Below are positions 17,169 through 26,613 of a stretch of 64,000 nucleotides of DNA, piece after piece. Below the pieces are notes generated by a model. The model saw only the letters and a list, made by a program, of their open reading frames with translations. It was not told the origin of the DNA and searched no databases. The stretch is from positions 455,358 through 519,357 of the forward strand of contig CEFQ01000008.1 of assembly GCA_900068845.1 (NCBI GenBank). Direction: 5' to 3'. The DNA comes from Enterobacter ludwigii (lineage in GTDB: Bacteria; Pseudomonadota; Gammaproteobacteria; Enterobacterales; Enterobacteriaceae). The translations under genes were made by a program, and so were the position numbers. Position 1 is the stretch's first letter. Every line of letters begins with the position of its first letter.

Positions 17169-18078
17169 GGGAAAGCTCCTCGGTGACAGGTTTGGCGCTA
17201 CGGTTGCGCCATTGACGCCAGCGCGATGGCTGCGGTTCACGGGTGACGCTGCGCGCCAGCCAGCGCTCAACGCTGTGCTGCAGCAGGGACAGCACGGTGG
17301 TGATAATCAGATACCAGGCCGCGCCCACCATCAGCAGTGGAATCACCTGCTGCGTGCGGTTGTAGATCATCTGGATGGTGTAAAACAGTTCCGGCATCGC
17401 CAGCACGTACACCATTGAGGTACCTTTGGCGAGGCTGATAATTTCATTAAAAGTGGTTGGCATAATCGCGCGCAGCGCCTGCGGCAGAATGATGCGGAAG
17501 GTGCGACGCGTGGAGGATAATCCCAGCGCCGAAGCCGCTTCAAACTGGCCGTGATCGACGCCCAAAAAGCCGCCGCGAATGATTTCGGCGCTGTAGGCGC
17601 TCTGCACCAGCGTCAAACCAATCACCGCCGCCGGGAACTGGCCGAGTACGTTAATGGTCTGGAAATGGCCCCATGACAGCGCGGTAAACGGAATGCCGAG
17701 CGACAGCATGTCGTAAAGATAAGAAAAGTTGTAGAGGATGATCAGCACCACAATCAGCGGCAGCGAGCGGAACAGCCAGATATAGCCGAATGCCAGCGTA
17801 CTCAGCAGCCACGATGACGAAAGCCGCGCCAGCGCCAGCAGGCCGCCGAAGATCAGGCTGAGGATAGTGCCGAACAGCGTCAGCAGCAGCGTTTGCCCTA
17901 AACCGCTGAGGATCACCGGATCAAAAAACCATTTGGCGAACACGCCCCATTCCCAGCGCGGATTGAAGGCAACAGAATCAATCACGCTGGCCAGAATAAA
18001 CAGCGCGACAATCGCGCCGACGGTACGTGCCGGATATCGCGCCGGCACTACGGTTAAACGTTGTTGTTCATTACGCAT
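17152..18078 (-). CDS. Polar amino-acid ABC transporter permease (HisM/GlnP type)
   Basis: A 308-residue membrane protein. The segment [27 protein letters not shown] is the standard N-terminal permease motif of the His/Glu/Gln/Arg family, and [29 protein letters not shown] is the cytoplasmic EAA loop that docks the ATPase. One permease gene only, so it presumably forms a homodimer. The N-terminal about 50 residues form an additional hydrophobic segment seen in the YxeN/TcyL branch. Strong ribosome site (aaggag) before 18078. Confidence 0.92.
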   Translation of the reverse strand: MRNEQQRLTVVPARYPARTVGAIVALFILASVIDSVAFNPRWEWGVFAKWFFDPVILSGLGQTLLLTLFGTILSLIFGGLLALARLSSSWLLSTLAFGYIWLFRSLPLIVVLIILYNFSYLYDMLSLGIPFTALSWGHFQTINVLGQFPAAVIGLTLVQSAYSAEIIRGGFLGVDHGQFEAASALGLSSTRRTFRIILPQALRAIMPTTFNEIISLAKGTSMVYVLAMPELFYTIQMIYNRTQQVIPLLMVGAAWYLIITTVLSLLQHSVERWLARSVTREPQPSRWRQWRNRSAKPVTEELSHVRSH

Positions 18079-18087
18079 TGCAACTCC

Positions 18088-18600
18088 TTAACTGGCCTGC
18101 GCCACGCTATGCACATCAATCACTTTCAGGAAGCGCAAGCGTCCATCGTGTGGCGGCTGGCTGTAGACTTCCATATCCTCCAGCAGCTCAAACTGCGGCT
18201 GATAACCGTGGCCGATATATAACTTCACCGCTTCCGGCTGGCGGAAACCGGTGGTGAGAAACACGCGCTGGTAACCAGCACGCAGCGCACGGCGCTCCAG
18301 TTCCTGCAGGATCAACAACGCCAGCCCCTGACGGCGAAGATCGCTGCGCGTCCAGATGCGTTTAAATTCGGCGGTCACCGCGTCATAGGGTTTGTACGCG
18401 CCCATCGCGATGATTTCGCCGTCACGCTCCAGCACGATAAATAGCCCGCGCGGCGGCAAATACCATTCGGTCAACTCAACCTCTTTTTGGCTGGTGAAGA
18501 ACGCGCCGTAGCGCGCGGTGTATTCACCAAACAGCCCGGTCAAAATCGGCTGCAGCTCAGGCGCTTCCGGTGACACTTCGCGGAACAGTTGCTCGCTCAT
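18088..18600 (-). CDS. GNAT family N-acetyltransferase
   Basis: A 170-residue GNAT protein. The acetyl-CoA binding motif A region is RIWTRSDLRRQGLALLILQELERRALRAGYQRVFLTTG, with the R/Q-x-x-G-x-A loop as RRQGLA, followed by motif B around PEAVKLYIGHGYQPQ. It is embedded in the operon for an amino-acid transporter, an LLM monooxygenase and an M20 deacylase. In the Bacillus yxe and ytm operons the equivalent acetyltransferase N-acetylates S-substituted cysteines before oxidation. The same role here is inferred from that gene arrangement. An aaggagg ribosome site precedes the ATG. Confidence 0.88.
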   Translation of the reverse strand: MSEQLFREVSPEAPELQPILTGLFGEYTARYGAFFTSQKEVELTEWYLPPRGLFIVLERDGEIIAMGAYKPYDAVTAEFKRIWTRSDLRRQGLALLILQELERRALRAGYQRVFLTTGFRQPEAVKLYIGHGYQPQFELLEDMEVYSQPPHDGRLRFLKVIDVHSVAQAS

Positions 18601-18609
18601 GCGGCCTCC

Positions 18610-19542
18610 TTAATCACCCAATCCGGCCGGATTGATTTCTGAACTGTCGATACGCTCAACGCCTTCACCCCAGCGCTTCAGCACCTTGTCGTAATCGCCG
18701 TTCTTGATCACGCCATTCAGCGCGGTGTTGATCGGCTGCACCAGACCGCCATCCTTCTTCACCGTCACCGCGATGTGCGCCGCTTTCGGCCAGCCGCCAT
18801 CGACGCTGCCGACTAAACGCGTTTGCCTGGTTAGCGCCGCTTTCCAGGCACCAATTACGTTCGGACCGAAGAAGGCATCCGCGCGACCCGACTGCAACGC
18901 CAGCGTTTGCGCCGCATCGTCTTTGGTATAGACCGGCGTAAACGGCTTCAACCCTTTGGCCTGATTCTCTTTATCCCAGGCCAACAGGATCGACTCCTGA
19001 TTGGTGCCGGAGCCAACGATAATGCGCAGTCCGGCGATATCTTCGGCTTTGGTCAGCGACTTAATCGGGCTGCTGGCTTTGACGTAAAAACCGAGTGAAT
19101 CTTTGCGATAGGTAGCGAAATCGAAGCGCTCTTTGCGCTCTTTGGTGACGGTTACGTTACTGATCGCCGCATCATATTTGCCCGATGCCACGCCAAGCGG
19201 CCAGTCTTCCCACGAGGTTGGCACCACGTTGAGTTTCAAACCCAGGCTGTCGGCGACCAGGCGGGCGATATCCACTTCGCTGCCAAGCAGGGTTTTGTTG
19301 TCATCACTGAACACCGTCAGCGGCGGTGAATTCAGCGCGGCGACCGCCACGGTGAACGAGCCCGGCACGGCGAAGCGATGTCCGGCCGGAATCTGCGCCA
19401 CAGCGGCATTATTTTTCGCTGTATTGATAGGCGTTTTATTGGCTTCAACACTGATGTTCTGCCCGTTAACCGCCACCTCTTCGGCGAATACCGCGCTGCT
19501 CATGCCCAGTAGTAACAGCGCGATAAGGGATTTTTTCTGCAT
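18610..19542 (-). CDS. Polar amino-acid type ABC transporter substrate-binding protein (paralogue B)
   Basis: A 310-residue exported protein with a signal peptide (KKSLIALLLLGMSSAVFA, cleavage near AEE). It shares long stretches with paralogue A at 15466-16371: NKTLLGSEVDIARLVADSLGLKLNVVP, SWEDWPLGVASGKYDAAIS, KERKERFDFATYRKDS and GLRIIVGSGTNQES. The two differ at binding-lobe positions, so they may present related but different substrates to the one permease. It lies directly upstream of the acetyltransferase gene and downstream of the LLM gene. Confidence 0.9.
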   Translation of the reverse strand: MQKKSLIALLLLGMSSAVFAEEVAVNGQNISVEANKTPINTAKNNAAVAQIPAGHRFAVPGSFTVAVAALNSPPLTVFSDDNKTLLGSEVDIARLVADSLGLKLNVVPTSWEDWPLGVASGKYDAAISNVTVTKERKERFDFATYRKDSLGFYVKASSPIKSLTKAEDIAGLRIIVGSGTNQESILLAWDKENQAKGLKPFTPVYTKDDAAQTLALQSGRADAFFGPNVIGAWKAALTRQTRLVGSVDGGWPKAAHIAVTVKKDGGLVQPINTALNGVIKNGDYDKVLKRWGEGVERIDSSEINPAGLGD

Positions 19543-19558
19543 AGCGTATTCTCGACTC

Positions 19559-20872
19559 TTATTGTTGTGTGAACTGGTTAACGGGATCTTTCAAACCAAA
19601 GCTGGCGCGCAGCGTGGTGCCGGGATACTCAGTGCGGCTTAAGCCGCGCGCTTGCAGAATCGGTACCACGCGATCGACAAAGCGTTCGAAGGTATCGGGC
19701 GTGCCGCCCTGAATGATGAAGCCATCGGTGGCTTCGCTCTCGAACCACAGCTGCAAACCATCGGCTACCTGCTCTGGCGTGCCGTGGAACAGCGGACGCG
19801 GCGTCGCCGCTTCCAGCGCCGCCTGACGCAGCGTGTGGCCGTGCTCGCGCGCTTTGCGTTTGATTTCGTCGGTGGTGCTGCGGAAGCTGTTTTGCCCGAT
19901 ATCGCCCAGCTCCGGGAACGGCGCATCCAGCGGATATTGCGAGAAGTCATGATGATCAAAGAAGCGACCGAGATAATTGAGCGCATCTTTGATGGAAACC
20001 AGCGCGGCGGTGTTTTGATACTGCTGCTCCACATCTTCTGCGCTGTCGCCAACCATCACGCCGACGCCCTGGAAAATGTGCAGGTCGCCTGGTTCACGGC
20101 CGTTTTCCACCAGCTGTTTTTTCACATCGCGGTAGAATGCCTGTGCTTCTTCACGCGTCGGCTGATGGGTAAAAATGGCATCGGCATGACGCGCCGCCAG
20201 CTTTCTGCCATCTTCCGAAGCGCCCGCCTGAAACACCACCGGACGCCCTTGCGGCGTGCGTTCGATGTTCAGCGGCCCCTGCACCTGGAAGAAATCACCG
20301 TGGTGATTTAGCGTGTGCAGCTTCTCGGGATCAAAGAACTGGCCGCTCTCTTTATTGCGCACGAAAGCATCGCTCTCCCACGAATCCCACAGCCCTTTCA
20401 CGACTTGCAGATATTCATCGGCGATGCGGTAGCGCAGCGCGTGTTCAGGATGCTGCTGGCGCGAGAAGTTTTTCGCCGACCCTTCCAGTGGCGAGGTCAC
20501 CACATTCCAGCCCGCGCGACCGCCGCTCAAATGATCGAGGCTGGCAAACTGACGCGCCACGGTGAAGGGTTCGCTGTACGAAGTGGAAACGGTGCCGACC
20601 AAACCGAGATGCTCGGTAACGCCCGCCAGCGCCGACAGCAAGGTCAGCGGCTCGAAACGGTTAAGAAAGTGAGGAATCGATTTTTCGTTGATAAACAGGC
20701 CATCGGCGACAAACAGGAAATCCAGCTTGCCCGCTTCCGCTTTGCGCGCAATGTGTTTGGCGTAATCGAAATTGATACTGGCATCAGCCAGCGCCGCCGG
20801 ATGTCGCCATGCGGACATGTTGCCGGATGCGCCATGCAGGATGGTGCCCAATCGCAGTTGTCTTGCAGTCAT
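19559..20872 (-). CDS. LLM class FMNH2-dependent monooxygenase, NtaA/SnaA/DszA (YxeK-like) family
   Basis: A 437-residue protein of the length and pattern of the NtaA/SnaA/DszA monooxygenase family: [39 protein letters not shown] near the start, [55 protein letters not shown], and [26 protein letters not shown]. These enzymes use reduced flavin from a separate reductase and split C-S or C-N bonds. In the Bacillus yxe operon the homologue oxidises an N-acetyl-S-substituted cysteine. No flavin reductase gene is present in this operon, so a housekeeping reductase must serve. Confidence 0.9.
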   Translation of the reverse strand: MTARQLRLGTILHGASGNMSAWRHPAALADASINFDYAKHIARKAEAGKLDFLFVADGLFINEKSIPHFLNRFEPLTLLSALAGVTEHLGLVGTVSTSYSEPFTVARQFASLDHLSGGRAGWNVVTSPLEGSAKNFSRQQHPEHALRYRIADEYLQVVKGLWDSWESDAFVRNKESGQFFDPEKLHTLNHHGDFFQVQGPLNIERTPQGRPVVFQAGASEDGRKLAARHADAIFTHQPTREEAQAFYRDVKKQLVENGREPGDLHIFQGVGVMVGDSAEDVEQQYQNTAALVSIKDALNYLGRFFDHHDFSQYPLDAPFPELGDIGQNSFRSTTDEIKRKAREHGHTLRQAALEAATPRPLFHGTPEQVADGLQLWFESEATDGFIIQGGTPDTFERFVDRVVPILQARGLSRTEYPGTTLRASFGLKDPVNQFTQQ

Positions 20873-20954
20873 AATGTTCTCTCTTTTGCCAAGGCGCAGC
20901 CTGACGGCGACATCGTGTCGCCGTACAGAATCGGTATTTAATGCGTGAATCGAG

Positions 20955-22112
20955 TTAGTTCAGAATGGCGTCACGACATCGCACGTTGAGGTGCTGCAAC
21001 GCGTGTTGAGCCAATTGCGCAAAGTATTGTGCAGCGGGGGCAATCAGCGCTTCATCAGGATTGAAGCCGCCATGATGCAGACCAAATTCGCTTGCGCTGC
21101 CAATGCTGACAAACGCGCCAGGGATCTGCTGTAAGTAGTAGGCGAAATCTTCGCCGCCAAGATGCAACTCCGCGGTTTGCACGCGGTAGCCCGCTTGCAG
21201 CGCCACGTGGCTGGCAAACTGCGCCCAACGCGCATCGTTCTCCAGCACTGGCGGACCCGGATGCCAGCTAAAAGTGGCGCTGGCACCGTTGGCCGCCGCG
21301 ATGTTCTCCACCAGCGTGCGGGCGCGCTGCTCCAGCTCGGCGCGCACCTGTTTGTCGTGGGTGCGCACCGTGCCACCAAATTCTGCCTCGCCGGGCAGCA
21401 CGTTCCAGGTTTTGCCGGCGTCGATGCGCGTAACGCTGAGCACTAAGCTGTCCAGCGTATTGAAGCTACGGCTGGTGAGCGATTGCAGCGCCTGAATGAT
21501 CTGGCTGGCGACCACAATACTGTCCACGCCCTCTTCCGGATGCGCTGCGTGCGCACCTTTGCCAGCAACGTGCACGATAAATTTATCTGCATTGGCATAA
21601 AACGCACCGCCGCGTGTCGCGAAGGTGCCGGTCGGCAAACCGGGTTCATTGTGCATCCCGAAAATCGCCTGCACACCGTCCAGAACCCCAGCGTTGATCA
21701 ACTGGCGTGCGCCGGTGGCGTTCTCTTCTGCCGGTTGGAACAGAATGCGGATGCGGCCAGGCAATTGATCTTCAATCGCTTTCAGCTGTAATGCCGCGCC
21801 AAGCATCACGGCGCTGTGTACGTCATGCCCGCAAGCGTGCATCACGCCGCTGTTGCGCGAACGGTAAGCAAGTCCGGTGGCTTCGTGAATCGGTAACGCA
21901 TCGATATCGGCGCGCAGCGCAATCAGCGTGTCGCCGCTTCCCACTTCCACTATCACGCCGGTTTCCAGCGGATAATCCAGCAGACGCAAACCGGCGTCCT
22001 GTAACCAGCGACGTAGGCGTGCGGTGGTTTCGACTTCGCGACCGGACAACTCCGGCCAGCTGTGCAGCTCGCGTCGCCAGTCAATCAGCTGATGTTCGCT
22101 AAATTGCGTCAT
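20955..22112 (-). CDS. M20 family metallo-amidohydrolase (N-acyl-amino acid deacylase)
   Basis: A 385-residue M20D-type hydrolase. Metal and catalytic motifs are visible: [28 protein letters not shown] (Cys/His ligands), [16 protein letters not shown] (Glu pair), [16 protein letters not shown], and the final [16 protein letters not shown]. These proteins deacylate N-acetyl amino acids or split amino-acid conjugates (YxeP, HipO, AmaA). In an operon with a GNAT enzyme and an LLM monooxygenase it fits the deacetylation step that releases free cysteine. It is about 50 percent like the protein at 33917-35074 by eye in the conserved blocks. Confidence 0.92.
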   Translation of the reverse strand: MTQFSEHQLIDWRRELHSWPELSGREVETTARLRRWLQDAGLRLLDYPLETGVIVEVGSGDTLIALRADIDALPIHEATGLAYRSRNSGVMHACGHDVHSAVMLGAALQLKAIEDQLPGRIRILFQPAEENATGARQLINAGVLDGVQAIFGMHNEPGLPTGTFATRGGAFYANADKFIVHVAGKGAHAAHPEEGVDSIVVASQIIQALQSLTSRSFNTLDSLVLSVTRIDAGKTWNVLPGEAEFGGTVRTHDKQVRAELEQRARTLVENIAAANGASATFSWHPGPPVLENDARWAQFASHVALQAGYRVQTAELHLGGEDFAYYLQQIPGAFVSIGSASEFGLHHGGFNPDEALIAPAAQYFAQLAQHALQHLNVRCRDAILN

Positions 22113-22134
22113 ACCTGCCTCCGGAAGCGGCGAA

Positions 22135-23130
22135 TCATGCCGTCACTAAACGATGCGTGGCTAACAGTTCGAGTGATTTCACCCGCGCCTGCTCTTCTGC
22201 CACTGGCGTATCAATCACGAACTCTTCAATACCGAAATGCTGATGCAGCGCATCCAGTTTGGCATGCACCTGCGCGGCGGTGCCTTTCAGCAGCGATGGC
22301 GTGCGCGGTTCAATCACGTAATCGGTGTAACCGCCCTGACGCACATAACGTTCGGCTTGCTCGACGCTGCCGACGTTAACGCTGGGGCCCTCTTTCACGC
22401 TGACGTGATACACGCGCAGGTTATCCACCAGCAAATCGGCTTCCGCTGGAGAATCTGCCACCACCACTTGCACCGCCACCAGCGCGCGCTGGCCGTTGCT
22501 ATGCTGGCGATAGCCGTTGAGCACTTTTTCCATTAATTGCGGATCGCCGTTGTGGTGTGCGGCGAACACCAACTGCCAGCCCAGTTCCGCTGCCAGTTTG
22601 GCGCTCTCTTCACTGGCCCCCAGCAGGAAGCGATTCGCCGGACGCGGCGGCTGCGGCGTGGCGCGCAAAATCTCTTCATCACCCACCGGCGGCACGTGCA
22701 GCCAGCTATCCAGCAGCGTCAGTTGCTCGGCGAAGCTGCCTTTCTCCTGCAGATGCACGCCGAGCTGCAGCGCACGCGTCGAGAGCGGCAAGCCGCCCGG
22801 CGCTTTGCCAACACCGATATCGATTCGTCCCGGCGCTAATGACGCCAGCAAGTTGAAATTTTCTGCGACTTTGTACGGGCTGTAGTGCTGCAGCATCACG
22901 CCGCCGGAGCCGACGCGAATATGCTGTGTCTGGCCAATGATCCAGGCGATCAGCAGTTCCGGCGAGGGACTCGCCAGACGATCGGTATTGTGGTGTTCCG
23001 CTAACCAAAAACGGTGATAGCCCCAGGCTTCCGCCTGCTGCGCCAGCTGTAAAGTGCGATGAAGCGCGTGGCTGGCCGTCTCTCCATCGGCAATCGGCGA
23101 TTTATCCAGCAAACTCAGTCGGTATGACAT
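22135..23130 (-). CDS. LLM class flavin-dependent oxidoreductase, MsnO8 family
   Basis: A 331-residue protein starting MSYRLSLLDKSPIADG, the highly conserved N-terminus of MsnO8-type LLM proteins. It continues with HRTLQLAQQAEAWGYHRFWLAEHHN, the IWVGSGGVMLQHYSP-like block (RVGSGGVMLQHYSPYKVAENF) and PGRIDIGVGKAPG. The ATG at 23130 is chosen over an upstream ATG at 23148 because GGATAAGG precedes it. It is the first gene of the minus-strand eight-gene operon and divergent from the TRAP transporter. Substrate unknown; an organosulfur compound is likely from context. Confidence 0.88.
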   Translation of the reverse strand: MSYRLSLLDKSPIADGETASHALHRTLQLAQQAEAWGYHRFWLAEHHNTDRLASPSPELLIAWIIGQTQHIRVGSGGVMLQHYSPYKVAENFNLLASLAPGRIDIGVGKAPGGLPLSTRALQLGVHLQEKGSFAEQLTLLDSWLHVPPVGDEEILRATPQPPRPANRFLLGASEESAKLAAELGWQLVFAAHHNGDPQLMEKVLNGYRQHSNGQRALVAVQVVVADSPAEADLLVDNLRVYHVSVKEGPSVNVGSVEQAERYVRQGGYTDYVIEPRTPSLLKGTAAQVHAKLDALHQHFGIEEFVIDTPVAEEQARVKSLELLATHRLVTA

Positions 23131-23312
23131 GCGCCTTATCCTTATCAAAGTGAATATGGCGAGTAGTGTGGTGCGGTAATCACTGATTCGTAAAACATCA
23201 TATTGTCGTATCTATATTTACTTTATGCATATCAGATAGATAGGCTATATGCACCGGGTTTAATTCCTTTTAAAACACACAATTAAGTAAAACCCGCAGG
23301 AATTGTTAAGGC

Positions 23313-23381
23313 GATGCTTTGAAAATGTGACACTCAATATAAAATTATTAAAACATCGTTTCAAAATGTGACGCAATTCAT
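23313..23381. promoter_or_regulatory. Direct repeats in the 369-base divergent promoter region
   Basis: The region 23131-23499 separates the organosulfur-type operon from the TRAP operon. It is AT-rich and holds two similar elements: ATGCTTTGAAAATGTGAC (from 23314) and ATCGTTTCAAAATGTGAC (from 23355), 41 bases apart, i.e. four helical turns. An inverted pair GCATAT (23227-23232) / ATATGC (23247-23252) lies nearer the minus-strand gene. These may be sites for an activator such as a CysB/Cbl-type LysR protein, but no consensus was proven. Confidence 0.4.
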
Positions 23382-23499
23382 CCAATCGCAATTGCCTTAT
23401 TTTTCCGCGAAGTAATTTCTCTATGCTGGCACCACGCGGCCCCCCTCTGGAAAGTCATTGTGCCGCACCTCTGCTTCATCCTTTGCTGGAGAAAAAAGA

Positions 23500-24477
23500 A
23501 TGACGTTTAAAAAATTACTCTTGGTAGTTTCGTTATCCTCCGCTGCAGCATTTTTCCCTGCCGCGGTGTCCGCTAAAGTCATCAAAGTGGCGGAAGTGCA
23601 ACCCGCAGGCTATCCGACCGTCGTGGCACTTGAGCACATGGGCGAGAAGCTGAAAAAAGCCACTAACGGGCGCTTAGAAATGAAAGTTTATGCCGGTGGT
23701 GTGCTGGGGGATGAAGACCAAACGCTGCAGCAGGTACAACTCGGGGCCATCGATATGATTCGCGTGTCGCTGGCACCGGTCACCACCATCGCGCCAGAGA
23801 CCAGCGTCTTAACCTTGCCGTATGTTTTTCGCGATGAGAATCATATGCATCAGGTGTTGGACGGCGATATCGGCAAACAGATTGTCGACAAATTCGATAA
23901 CGATCCCAACGCCCGCATGATTTTCCTCGGTTGGACCGACGCCGGTGTGCGGAACATGATCACCAAAAAACCGATTACTAAACCCGACGATCTGAAAGGC
24001 ATGAAGATTCGCGTGCAAAACAGTGCTATCTCACTGGCCACCTTGAAAGCGATGGGGGCCAATCCCGTGGCGATGGGGGTGAGCGAAGTGTTTAGCGCCA
24101 TGCAAACAGGGGTTGTAGATGGCACCGAAAACAATCCACCGACGTTTGTCGCCCATAACTATATGCCCGTCACCAAGTACTACACCCTGACTGGGCACTT
24201 CATTCAGCCCGAAATGATCCTCTACTCCAAACCGTTGTGGAATCGGCTATCGGCTGACGATCAGGCGCTGCTAAAGAAACTCGGCAAAGAAGCGCAGGAT
24301 GAGGAACGTCAGTTATGGGCAACCTACACCCAGCAATCGATTGAAAAAATGAAAGCCGGCGGCGTGACCTTCCAGGAAACCGATCGTGAAACATTCATCA
24401 AGGCGACTCAGCCGGTGCGCGATCAGTTTGGTGGAAAATATCAGGACCTGATGAAACAGATTGCTGATGTGAAGTAA
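23500..24477 (+). CDS. dctP: TRAP transporter substrate-binding protein DctP
   Basis: A 325-residue exported protein with a signal peptide (KKLLLVVSLSSAAAFFPAAVSA). The mature part shows the DctP family pattern: GEKLKKATNGRLEMKVYAGGVLGDEDQTLQQVQLGAIDMIRV, FLGWTDAGVRNMITKKPITKPDDLKGMKIRVQNS (with the Arg that binds the substrate carboxylate) and GVVDGTENNPPTF. DctP proteins capture C4-dicarboxylates, sugar acids or other organic acids in the periplasm. The ATG at 23500 follows GGAGAAAAAAGA. The gene is first of a dctPQM operon and is followed by a hairpin that may raise its yield relative to the membrane subunits. Confidence 0.92.
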   Translation: MTFKKLLLVVSLSSAAAFFPAAVSAKVIKVAEVQPAGYPTVVALEHMGEKLKKATNGRLEMKVYAGGVLGDEDQTLQQVQLGAIDMIRVSLAPVTTIAPETSVLTLPYVFRDENHMHQVLDGDIGKQIVDKFDNDPNARMIFLGWTDAGVRNMITKKPITKPDDLKGMKIRVQNSAISLATLKAMGANPVAMGVSEVFSAMQTGVVDGTENNPPTFVAHNYMPVTKYYTLTGHFIQPEMILYSKPLWNRLSADDQALLKKLGKEAQDEERQLWATYTQQSIEKMKAGGVTFQETDRETFIKATQPVRDQFGGKYQDLMKQIADVK

Positions 24478-24485
24478 CCCTTTCC

Positions 24486-24511
24486 ACGCCACGTCTCAAC
24501 GTGGCGTTTTA
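24486..24511 (+). terminator. Attenuator-type hairpin between dctP and dctQ
   Basis: ACGCCACGT (24486-24494) pairs perfectly with ACGTGGCGT (24499-24507) around a CTCA loop and is followed by TTTATT. It begins 9 bases after the dctP stop and ends 15 bases before the dctQ start. It is likely an intrinsic terminator that is partly read through, or a 3' stabiliser, giving excess binding protein over permease. Confidence 0.75.
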
Positions 24512-24525
24512 TTCAGGTAAACACT

Positions 24526-25032
24526 ATGACTGCATATTCTCGTCTGATGGATGGGCTTTATTTACTGTGCATGGCGATTGCCGCTGTGGCGCTATTAATT
24601 ATGGTGACGGTCATCCCCATCGGGATATTTTCACGCTACGTGTTAAACGATGCGCTTTCCTGGCCAGAACCGGTCGCCATCATTTGCATGATCATCTTTA
24701 CCTTTATTGGTGCGCCGGTGGGATTTCGTGCCGGTACGCATATCTGTGTATCAATGATGACCGACAGGCTCTCGCCCACCAACCAGCGTTGGCTGCTGAA
24801 ACTGTCTGACATCTTAATGATCATCACCTGTCTGGTGATTTTCCGCGCCAGCTACAACCTGTGTGAAGCGATGTGGGTTCAAACGCTGGCCTCACTGCCG
24901 GTGGTGACGTATGGCGAAATGTATTTACCCATCCCGGTCGGCGCGGTGTTTACGCTGTTATTTGTAGCTGAGCGATTAATTAATGGCGATCAAAGCCAGC
25001 GAGCAATCGTCACTCTTGGTGGCACCCATTAA
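24526..25032 (+). CDS. dctQ: TRAP transporter small permease subunit DctQ
   Basis: A 168-residue protein with four hydrophobic segments (about 12-35, 47-68, 88-105, 130-150), as is normal for the DctQ family. The motif WPEPVAIICMIIFTFIGAPVGFRAGTHI between segments 2 and 3 is the conserved region of the subunit. It pairs with DctM and helps couple the binding protein to sodium-driven transport. AGGTAA precedes the ATG. Confidence 0.92.
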   Translation: MTAYSRLMDGLYLLCMAIAAVALLIMVTVIPIGIFSRYVLNDALSWPEPVAIICMIIFTFIGAPVGFRAGTHICVSMMTDRLSPTNQRWLLKLSDILMIITCLVIFRASYNLCEAMWVQTLASLPVVTYGEMYLPIPVGAVFTLLFVAERLINGDQSQRAIVTLGGTH

Positions 25033-25044
25033 GCGGAGCAAAAA

Positions 25045-26331
25045 ATGGACGCACTCATTTTAATTGGCAGTCTAGTGGTATTGCTGTTGCTGGGTTTTCC
25101 CGTGGCGTTTGCCGTTGGGTTAAGCGCATTTATTGGCGCATGGTGGATCGAATTACCGTTGGAAGCAGTAGTGATACAAATTACCAACGGGATCAACAAA
25201 TTTTCTCTGCTGACTATTCCCTTCTTTATCCTGGCGGGCGCCATTATGGCGGAAGGCGGCATTGCCCGACGGCTAGTCAACTTTGCTTATATTTTTGTCG
25301 GATTCATTCGGGGCGGATTGTCGCTGGTTAATATTGTCGCCTCAACCTTTTTTGGCGCTATTTCCGGATCTTCGGTCGCGGATACCGCGTCAATTGGTTC
25401 AGTCATGATTCCGCAGATGGAGGAGAAAGGTTATCCCCGTGATTTTGCTGCGGCAGTAACGGCCAGCGGGTCGGTGCAAGCGGTTTTAACTCCGCCCAGT
25501 CACAACTCGGTAATTTATTCACTCGCCACCGGCGGTATCGTCACCATCTCTTCGCTGTTTGTCGCCGGCATTATTCCCGGTCTGTTACTGGGATTATGCT
25601 TAATGGTGATGTGTCTGATCTTTGCGCGTAAACGTGGTTACCCTAAAGGTGAGCGCATCCCTTATAAGCAGGCGGTGAAAATCTTCTTCGATGCGTTTTG
25701 GGGCCTGTTCACTATTTTTATTATTCTCGGCGGGATTCTCTCAGGTATTTTTACCGCCTCTGAGTCAGCAGCAATCGCCTGTATTTGGGCGTTCTTCGTC
25801 ACGATGTTTATCTACCGCGATTTCAAATGGAATCAATTGCACATTCTGGTTTTTCGCACCATCAAGACGGTGACGATTGTGATGGTGCTGATTGCCTTCG
25901 CAGCCGGTTTCGGTGCGGTGATGACCTTTATGCAACTGCCCACCATCATTACCGAGGCCTTTACCCAGTTCTCCAGTAACAAATATGTGATTTTGATGTG
26001 TATTAACCTGCTGTTGCTGGTGGTGGGAACATTAATGGATATGGCGCCGCTGATCCTGATTCTGACGCCAGTATTACTACCTGTGGCCACCGCACTGGGC
26101 GTTGACCCGGTGCATTTCGGCATGATTATGCTAACCAACCTTGGCATTGGTTTAATTACCCCGCCGGTCGGCACGGTGTTATTTGTGGCCAGCGCAGTGA
26201 GTAAGCAGAAAATTGAGCAAGTGGTTAAGGCCATGCTGCCGTTCTATGGCGTGTTGTTTATTGTGCTGATGCTGATTACCTATATTCCGGCATTGTCGCT
26301 CTGGCTACCGCAATTAATGGGGGTGATGTAG
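25045..26331 (+). CDS. dctM: TRAP transporter large permease subunit DctM
   Basis: A 428-residue protein with about 12 hydrophobic segments, the normal length for DctM. Family motifs include FPVAFAVGLSAFIGAWW, IPFFILAGAIMAEGGIARRLVNFA, the IANIVASTFFGAISGSSVADTASIGSVMIPQM-like block (GAISGSSVADTASIGS), and NLGIGLITPPVGTVLFV. It is the transport channel that uses a sodium gradient. Downstream of the stop come a palindromic repeat and a possible terminator. Confidence 0.93.
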   Translation: MDALILIGSLVVLLLLGFPVAFAVGLSAFIGAWWIELPLEAVVIQITNGINKFSLLTIPFFILAGAIMAEGGIARRLVNFAYIFVGFIRGGLSLVNIVASTFFGAISGSSVADTASIGSVMIPQMEEKGYPRDFAAAVTASGSVQAVLTPPSHNSVIYSLATGGIVTISSLFVAGIIPGLLLGLCLMVMCLIFARKRGYPKGERIPYKQAVKIFFDAFWGLFTIFIILGGILSGIFTASESAAIACIWAFFVTMFIYRDFKWNQLHILVFRTIKTVTIVMVLIAFAAGFGAVMTFMQLPTIITEAFTQFSSNKYVILMCINLLLLVVGTLMDMAPLILILTPVLLPVATALGVDPVHFGMIMLTNLGIGLITPPVGTVLFVASAVSKQKIEQVVKAMLPFYGVLFIVLMLITYIPALSLWLPQLMGVM

Positions 26332-26371
26332 CAACGCGCATTTATAAGGCGTGAGCAGGTTATTTAATATT

Positions 26372-26430
26372 CGCACATTGTGTAGCGGCGCGATTTATCG
26401 CGCAATAAATTGCGCCGCTACAATACATGC
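26372..26430. repeat. Palindromic intergenic element, copy 3
   Basis: GTAGCGGCGC (26382-26391) and GCGCCGCTAC (26412-26421) with the centre GATTTATCGCGCAATAAATT. It lies 40 bases after the dctM stop, inside the 282-base gap before the peptide-type ABC operon. Confidence 0.85.
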
Positions 26431-26458
26431 GATAAGCACTATCGTTGTTCATATCAAC

Positions 26459-26498
26459 AAAGAGGTAAAGAAGCGCCACGACATCTCTTCACCTTTTT
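26459..26498 (+). terminator. Possible terminator ahead of the peptide-type ABC operon
   Basis: AAAGAGGTAAAGA (26459-26471) can pair with TCTTCACCTTTTT (26486-26498) with one mismatch and one G-T pair. The stem ends in five Ts. It would end transcripts from the TRAP operon before the next gene at 26614. The rest of this gap (26499-26613) is AT-rich, with no clear promoter box that I could assign. Confidence 0.4.
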
Positions 26499-26613
26499 CA
26501 ATCCTATTTATCTTTTTCAGAAAAGCTTAGTGCAATTCCTTGGTTCAACTCACGGGTGCGGCATTCAATGATGAAAACCGCCCGTCGGGCTATTGATAAA
26601 AAAAGGAATCACC

